A stretch of 10,262 nucleotides of DNA from an uncultured bacterium (GTDB lineage: Bacteria; Planctomycetota; UBA8108), in NCBI GenBank assembly GCA_913050545.1, contig CAJWZY010000050.1, positions 1 through 10,262 of the forward strand. Direction: 5' to 3'. Every line of letters begins with the position of its first letter. The first letter of the stretch is position 1. Of this stretch, positions 6,661 through 10,262 are shown piece after piece. The position numbers and the translations under genes are program-made. The notes below the pieces were generated by a model. The model saw only the letters and a program-made list of their open reading frames with translations. It ran no database searches and had not been told where the DNA came from.

Positions 6661-7707
6661 CTAGGCGCCGGAAAGAACCTGCCGCAGTCCTTCGACGATT
6701 TCCTCTACCGTTCCGCCTGCCGTGTAGCCGGCAGCCTTGGCATGCCCCCCACCACCAAAGCCACGGGCAATTTCCTGTACGTCCACCTGCTCAACCGACC
6801 TCAGGCTCACCTTGAAGGTGTCAGCGGAAAACTCCGAGATCAGAGCCGCTGCATGGGCTCCCCTCACCCCCTTGAGAATATCAATCACTCCATCGAGATC
6901 TTCCCGGACAGTCCCAAGATCTTTCATGGTTTCAATGGATACAGAGCTCCAGACCAGGCGGCCTCCCAGCTCGACCTTGTGATCGTCGAGAACCTTCCCC
7001 CACAAGCGGGTCTTCTGCGAGCTTCTCGAACCGTAAATCAACCCGTAGAGATCCTCTGTGTCGAGACCTGTCTCAAGCAACCTCGCTGCGCACTGAAAGG
7101 CAATCCTGCCCGCATTGGCAAAACGAAACCAGCCTGTATCAGTAGCCAGGGCCAGCCAGAGAGCGCGGGCAATGTCCTGGTCAAGCTCAACCTCCAGTTC
7201 ATCCAGCAGACAGAGAACCAGGCAGGCCGTAGCCGGTGACTCCGCCAGCACCAGGTGGGAATCAAACGAATACTCTCCATCGAGCAGGTGATGGTCAATA
7301 CAGATCCGTTTCTGTCCTTCAGAAAAGATGACCGGCTCCAGGACTCCGGCCCTCGACGTCTCGCTGGTATCAAGGAGCACACAAAGATCGAATTGTCCCT
7401 GCAGCTCGGCGACACTGTCGTCATCGACGACCTCAACCATGCCGGGAAGGATAATTCCCTCAAAACGATGTTCGACATCGCTGGCGCTGAACACCCGCGC
7501 TTCCTTACCGAGCCGCCGCAGGCCCAGGGCCAGGGCCGTCGAGCTGCCAATCGCATCTCCATCCGGGCTCACATGAGTGGCGATCAGTACTTTTGAAGCC
7601 GAGCGCAGCGCCCCGGCCAGCTCAGCCAGCACATCTCCGACAGGACGCCCTGAAGCATCTTCGGACAATTTTTCAAGCGAACCTGGGGACACTATCGTTG
7701 ACTCCAT
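6661..7707 (-). CDS. DHH-family phosphoesterase, NrnA-like (nanoRNase / pAp phosphatase)
   Basis: 348-residue cytoplasmic metal-dependent phosphoesterase of the DHH/DHHA1 type. NrnA proteins degrade 2-5-base RNA leftovers and many also hydrolyse 3'-phosphoadenosine 5'-phosphate from sulfur metabolism. The DHH domain (about 36-205) shows all metal-binding motifs: ATHVSPDGDAIGS (H45, D49, D51), LLDTSE (D113), the name-giving IDHH (D138-H140) and ATDTGWFRFAN (D190). The DHHA1 domain (about 235-345) ends in FGGGGHAKAAGY (GGGGH 318-322), the nucleic-acid-binding loop. Length is close to the family's usual 310-350. The first 25 residues are extra; the ATG at 7707 has only a weak ribosome binding site, and a GTG at codon 6 with GGAG nine bases upstream is a possible alternative. 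Transcribed alone, converging with the TPR gene. Confidence 0.9.
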   Translation of the reverse strand: MESTIVSPGSLEKLSEDASGRPVGDVLAELAGALRSASKVLIATHVSPDGDAIGSSTALALGLRRLGKEARVFSASDVEHRFEGIILPGMVEVVDDDSVAELQGQFDLCVLLDTSETSRAGVLEPVIFSEGQKRICIDHHLLDGEYSFDSHLVLAESPATACLVLCLLDELEVELDQDIARALWLALATDTGWFRFANAGRIAFQCAARLLETGLDTEDLYGLIYGSRSSQKTRLWGKVLDDHKVELGGRLVWSSVSIETMKDLGTVREDLDGVIDILKGVRGAHAAALISEFSADTFKVSLRSVEQVDVQEIARGFGGGGHAKAAGYTAGGTVEEIVEGLRQVLSGA

Positions 7708-7931
7708 TTTTTACTCAGACGACAAAACAACTGGGGGACATGCTATTGCATCTTCAATGGGCTGTCACCGAATGTTCAAAAAACTGCTGCTCGAAAGCGA
7801 CGGAGCCTGCTTATGACGAATAGAAATAAATGTCTTTTTTTCAAACTCAAGACTAATAGAATATCCCCGTCCTGATCCCAGCAGAGAGGGGCAGGGCAAG
7901 GTTCACCAAACGATACCCGGGAGAGGGTGCT
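7708..7931. other. Divergent intergenic region, DHH gene / XRE regulator
   Basis: 224 bases separate the two divergent genes. The centre (about 7810-7870) is AT-rich. TAGAAT (7857-7862) could be a -10 element for the plus-strand regulator, but its -35 position is only a T-run (CTTTTT). A short dyad GTCTT ... AAGAC surrounds that T-run (about 7832-7853). The regulator may bind here to control itself and the phosphoesterase, as divergent XRE genes often do; no clear operator repeat was found. Open frames entering this stretch from the phosphoesterase gene look like shadows. Confidence 0.35.
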
Positions 7932-8552
7932 ATGCAGACTGGGCGCAAGATCATGAACCTGCGACGGGATCGATCCATCTCGCAGCAGGACCTTGCACGT
8001 TATTGCAACATTACCCCCAGCGCGCTATCCAAGATCGAATCCGGACAGAACTCTCCGCGGGGCGGAGTTATCTTCCGAATCGCAAGGAACCTGGGAGTTA
8101 CAGTGGAGTATCTCCTCGACGAAGAGATCCCCTATCCCTACAAGGGCCTCAGCTATCGGCAGGAGGCGGGTTCCGGTCCCGAGCCCGCAAGGGTCCGAAC
8201 AGAGATCAGCCGGGAAGAGAAAGCTTTTCTCGAGGCGCTGGAGGAGAGCCCTGATATCGTTCGCGAGCTGGCCTACTCGCTGCCCGAGGCATCCCCGGAA
8301 CTCATTCGCCTGCTCCACTTCCTTTTCTACCACTACCAGGTCGAAAATCCCGGTCCGGGGTTCCTGGAACGTTTTGAAGACATCATCTCTCCGCAACCGG
8401 AAGTAGATGAGTCTGCGGGCAGCAGCTCTTCAAAAGGCCGCGGGAAAGCCACCCGTCGAAAAACTGCAAAGAAAACCACGGCTGGCGGGTCCGGAAAGAA
8501 AAAGGCCGCAAAAAGCCGCTCATCCAGGCGCAAGGTGCGCTCTAAAAAGTAG
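7932..8552 (+). CDS. XRE-family transcriptional regulator with basic H1-like tail
   Basis: 206-residue DNA-binding protein in three parts. Residues about 4-63 form a Cro/CI-type helix-turn-helix: RKIMNLRRDRSISQQDLARY, then NITPSALSKIESGQNSP with the recognition helix, and FRIARNLGVTVEYLLD. Residues about 90-152 are a mostly helical, acidic and hydrophobic middle part that I do not recognise, possibly for dimerisation. Residues 168-206 are a Lys/Arg/Ala/Ser-rich tail with 19 basic residues out of 39 (for example KAAKSRSSRRK), like histone H1 and bacterial H1-like proteins. The ATG at 7932 follows GGGAGAGGGTGCT, a good ribosome binding site. The target genes are unknown; the divergent DHH phosphoesterase gene and the gene itself are the nearest candidates. 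The tail could increase non-specific DNA affinity or compact DNA. It converges with sucD. Confidence 0.87.
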   Translation: MQTGRKIMNLRRDRSISQQDLARYCNITPSALSKIESGQNSPRGGVIFRIARNLGVTVEYLLDEEIPYPYKGLSYRQEAGSGPEPARVRTEISREEKAFLEALEESPDIVRELAYSLPEASPELIRLLHFLFYHYQVENPGPGFLERFEDIISPQPEVDESAGSSSSKGRGKATRRKTAKKTTAGGSGKKKAAKSRSSRRKVRSKK

Positions 8553-8560
8553 GCCTCCAG

Positions 8561-8578
8561 GGAGCCTGCCCAGGCTTC
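8561..8578. terminator. Hairpin between the XRE gene and sucD
   Basis: GGAGCCT-GCCC-AGGCTTC forms a 7-pair stem (one G-T wobble) in the 24-base convergent gap and overlaps the first two bases of the sucD stop triplet. It can form on both transcripts; there is no T-run, so strength as a terminator is uncertain. Confidence 0.35.
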
Positions 8579-9452
8579 AGGACAGCATTGCGGCCATGGT
8601 CTCGCCGAGAAGATCGGGCGTCACCGCAACCCTGGCCCCGGCAGCTTCAAGAGCAGCCTCCTTCTCCGGCGCCGTCCCTTTGCCCCCTGAGATAATGGCA
8701 CCGGCGTGCCCCATTCTCTTTCCAGCAGGAGCGCTCCGGCCGGCTATAAACGCAGCCACCGGCTTGGACATACTGGCTGAGATGAATTCAGCAGCCTCCT
8801 CTTCGGCCGTGCCACCGATTTCTCCAATCATCACGACCCCCCTGGTCGCCGGGTCTTCTTCGAAAAGTTTAAGCGCGTCGACGAAGCTGGTGCCGATGAT
8901 CGGGTCACCCCCTATTCCGAGACAGGTAGTCTGCCCGAGCCCCAACCCACTGAGTTGATGGACCGCTTCATAGGTGAGGGTGCCGCTCCTGGAGATAACC
9001 CCGATGGTGCCGGGCGAATGGATATATCCCGGCATGATTCCTATCTTGCATTCCCCCGGGCTGATCACTCCAGGACAGTTTGGACCGACCAGCCTGGTTT
9101 GCGGGAAATCGCTCTTGATAACCTTCATCACCTGGGCCATATCGAGAGCAGGAATCCCCTCAGTAATACAGACCACCAGCGGCAGGCCAGCGGCAGCGGC
9201 TTCAAGAACCGCTCCAGCAGCAAAGGCCGGGGGTACGTAAACCACCGATGCGTTCGCACCGGTTTGTTCCACCGCCTCAGCGACGGTATCAAAAACCGGG
9301 ATACCCTCGACATTCTCGCCCCCCCTGCCAGGAGTGACACCCGAGACAACACGGGTACCATATTCAACCGCCTGGAGAGTGTGGAAGGTGCCTGTACTGC
9401 CCGTGATCCCCTGGACCAGGAGCTTTGTGTCTTTGTTTACCAGGATACTCAA
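8577..9452 (-). CDS. sucD: Succinyl-CoA synthetase alpha subunit SucD
   Basis: 291-residue alpha subunit of succinate-CoA ligase, which interconverts succinyl-CoA and succinate with ATP or GTP formation in the TCA cycle. The N-terminal Rossmann-type CoA-binding domain (about 1-125) contains GITGSTGTFHTLQ and GVTPGRGG; the ligase domain shows GPNCPGVISPGECKIGI, SRSGTLTYEA, GIGGDPIIGT and MIGEIGG. The phosphorylated active-site histidine is H249 in KRMGHAGAI. Length is normal (about 290). The start is TTG at 9452, overlapping the sucC TGA as TTGA; GGAGGTG seven bases upstream strongly supports it, and the resulting N-terminus (MSILVNKDTKLLVQGITG) has the usual form. In the CoA loop the commonly seen Gln of TGxQG is Thr here. 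Second gene of a sucCD operon. Confidence 0.96.
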   Translation of the reverse strand: MSILVNKDTKLLVQGITGSTGTFHTLQAVEYGTRVVSGVTPGRGGENVEGIPVFDTVAEAVEQTGANASVVYVPPAFAAGAVLEAAAAGLPLVVCITEGIPALDMAQVMKVIKSDFPQTRLVGPNCPGVISPGECKIGIMPGYIHSPGTIGVISRSGTLTYEAVHQLSGLGLGQTTCLGIGGDPIIGTSFVDALKLFEEDPATRGVVMIGEIGGTAEEEAAEFISASMSKPVAAFIAGRSAPAGKRMGHAGAIISGGKGTAPEKEAALEAAGARVAVTPDLLGETMAAMLS

Positions 9453-9466
9453 CTGACAGCACCTCC
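9449..9466 (-). promoter_or_regulatory. sucC/sucD overlap and sucD ribosome binding site
   Basis: On the minus strand GGAGGTG (plus-strand 9460-9466) lies seven bases before TTGA, in which the sucD start TTG and the sucC stop TGA overlap. Ribosomes ending sucC can restart on sucD, which suits the one-to-one alpha/beta requirement of the enzyme. Confidence 0.8.
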
Positions 9467-10262
9467 ATTCACCTGGGCGACGACCGCCCTAGCCGCATCG
9501 GCCAACCCCGTTGCAGATATAAGCTCGAGCCCTGAAGCCTCCAGCAGCTGCCTGCCTTTTTCGACATTGGTCCCCTCGAGACGCACCACGATCGGTACAT
9601 CCATCTCGATGGCCCTTGCAGCCTCGATAATTCCCTCCGCGATCACATCGCACTTCATGATCCCACCGAAAATATTGACCAGGATCGCCTTCACATCCTT
9701 GTCCTCGAGAATGATCTTGAATGCCTCGGTTACCTTTTCCGTTGTGGCTCCCCCGCCGACATCGAGGAAGTTGGCCGCCTCTCCACCGAAATGCTTGATG
9801 ATGTCCAGCGTTGCCATCGCGAGGCCGGCGCCGTTAACCATGCACCCGATACTCCCATCGAGCTTGATATAGCTGAGACCAAACTCAGCGGCCCGGGTTT
9901 CCAGGGGATCCTCCTCGTCCGGGTCACGGTATTCGATCAAATCCGCATGTCGAAAAAGGGCGTTGTCATCAAAAGAGAATTTCGCATCGAGAGCGAGCAG
10001 CTGATCGTCCTCTGTTCTCACCAGGGGATTGATCTCCGCAAGGCTGGCATCTGTGTCCAGGTAACACCTCGCGAGCTTCTGCAAGAGCTCCGCCATGCCC
10101 TCCAGGAGTTCCCCTTCGAGGCCCAGCTTTCCAGCTACGTCCCGGCCTTCTTCCGGCTCCAGCCCCTCCTTGGGGTCAAAGCATACCTTGAAAATCTTCT
10201 CTGGAGATGTCGCAGCGACCTCCTCGATGTCCATGCCTCCCTCCGTCGAGGCCATGATGAGG
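9449..10262 (-). CDS. sucC: Succinyl-CoA synthetase beta subunit SucC (5' end missing)
   Basis: The C-terminal 271 codons or so of the beta subunit, which binds the nucleotide and pairs with SucD. The frame is open to the right edge. The first ATG inside the window (10255) is not the start: it lies in the conserved IMASTEGG motif, about 120 residues into the usual 385-390. From that Met, visible motifs are SLAEINPLV (about 71-79, metal binding), LDAKFSFDDNALFR, SIGCMVNGAGLAMATLD (135-151), NFLDVGGGATTEKV (162-175), ILVNIFGGIMKCDVIA (191-206) and VVRLEGTN (223-230). These cover the end of the ATP-grasp domain and the CoA-ligase domain. Nothing visible decides between ATP and GTP specificity because the decisive N-terminal region is outside. 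Overlaps sucD by four bases. Confidence 0.96.
   Translation of the reverse strand, partial: LIMASTEGGMDIEEVAATSPEKIFKVCFDPKEGLEPEEGRDVAGKLGLEGELLEGMAELLQKLARCYLDTDASLAEINPLVRTEDDQLLALDAKFSFDDNALFRHADLIEYRDPDEEDPLETRAAEFGLSYIKLDGSIGCMVNGAGLAMATLDIIKHFGGEAANFLDVGGGATTEKVTEAFKIILEDKDVKAILVNIFGGIMKCDVIAEGIIEAARAIEMDVPIVVRLEGTNVEKGRQLLEASGLELISATGLADAARAVVAQVNGGAVS

Noticed and set aside
7577..7823. Two short plus-strand frames reaching into the intergenic region
   Set aside because: They begin inside the antisense of the DHH phosphoesterase gene, have no ribosome binding sites and low-complexity translations.
8955..9872. 305-codon open frame on the plus strand
   Set aside because: It runs antisense across the certain sucD and sucC genes and shows no protein family features.
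10253..10255. ATG at 10255 as the sucC start
   Set aside because: It is the Met of the internal conserved MASTEGG motif; the family needs about 120 more residues before it and the frame continues to the window edge.
1..10262. CRISPR array, tRNA/rRNA genes, insertion sequences, toxin-antitoxin or defence genes
   Set aside because: No regularly spaced direct repeats, cloverleaf or rRNA segments, transposase or recombinase motifs were seen. The XRE gene has no small toxin partner beside it and is too long for a typical antitoxin.

Overview
The window is about 10.3 kb of fairly GC-rich bacterial chromosome (roughly 55-60% GC by eye). It is densely packed with mostly housekeeping genes and has no mobile elements, CRISPR arrays or RNA genes that I can recognise. 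A three-gene GldA/GldF/GldG-type ABC transporter cluster, an NrnA-type DHH phosphoesterase, MiaB, RibD and SucCD together suggest a free-living, didermal-type bacterium. An uncultured lineage near the FCB group or a deltaproteobacterium-like phylum would fit, but nothing here fixes the taxonomy.

Layout from left to right. (1) 1-3053, minus strand: ATPase, then six-TM permease, then GldG-like auxiliary protein (cut by the left edge), tightly spaced as one operon. (2) 3054-3261: about 200 bp intergenic with two small hairpins behind ribD. (3) 3262-5967, minus strand: miaB followed directly by ribD; the miaB stop abuts the ribD GTG start. A good sigma70-like promoter lies inside the longest possible miaB reading frame and argues for a shorter MiaB. 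(4) 6165-6614, plus strand: a small TPR protein, divergent from miaB across a dyad-rich gap. (5) 6661-7707, minus strand: NrnA-like phosphoesterase, convergent with the TPR gene over two GC-rich hairpins. (6) 7932-8552, plus strand: an XRE-family regulator with a histone H1-like Lys/Arg tail. (7) 8577-10262, minus strand: sucD and the 3' two-thirds of sucC, coupled by a TTGA stop/start overlap.

Functionally the window combines membrane transport, riboflavin synthesis, tRNA modification, nano-RNA/pAp turnover and the succinyl-CoA synthetase step of the TCA cycle. The genes form separate small transcription units and not one pathway. I found no convincing undescribed multi-gene system. The most unusual items are the regulator with the H1-like tail, the charged insertion in the GldG-like protein, and the MiaB N-terminal extension. 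Two start codons differ from the longest open frame (the ABC ATPase and miaB), and two genes use non-ATG starts backed by strong ribosome binding sites or junctions (ribD GTG, sucD TTG).
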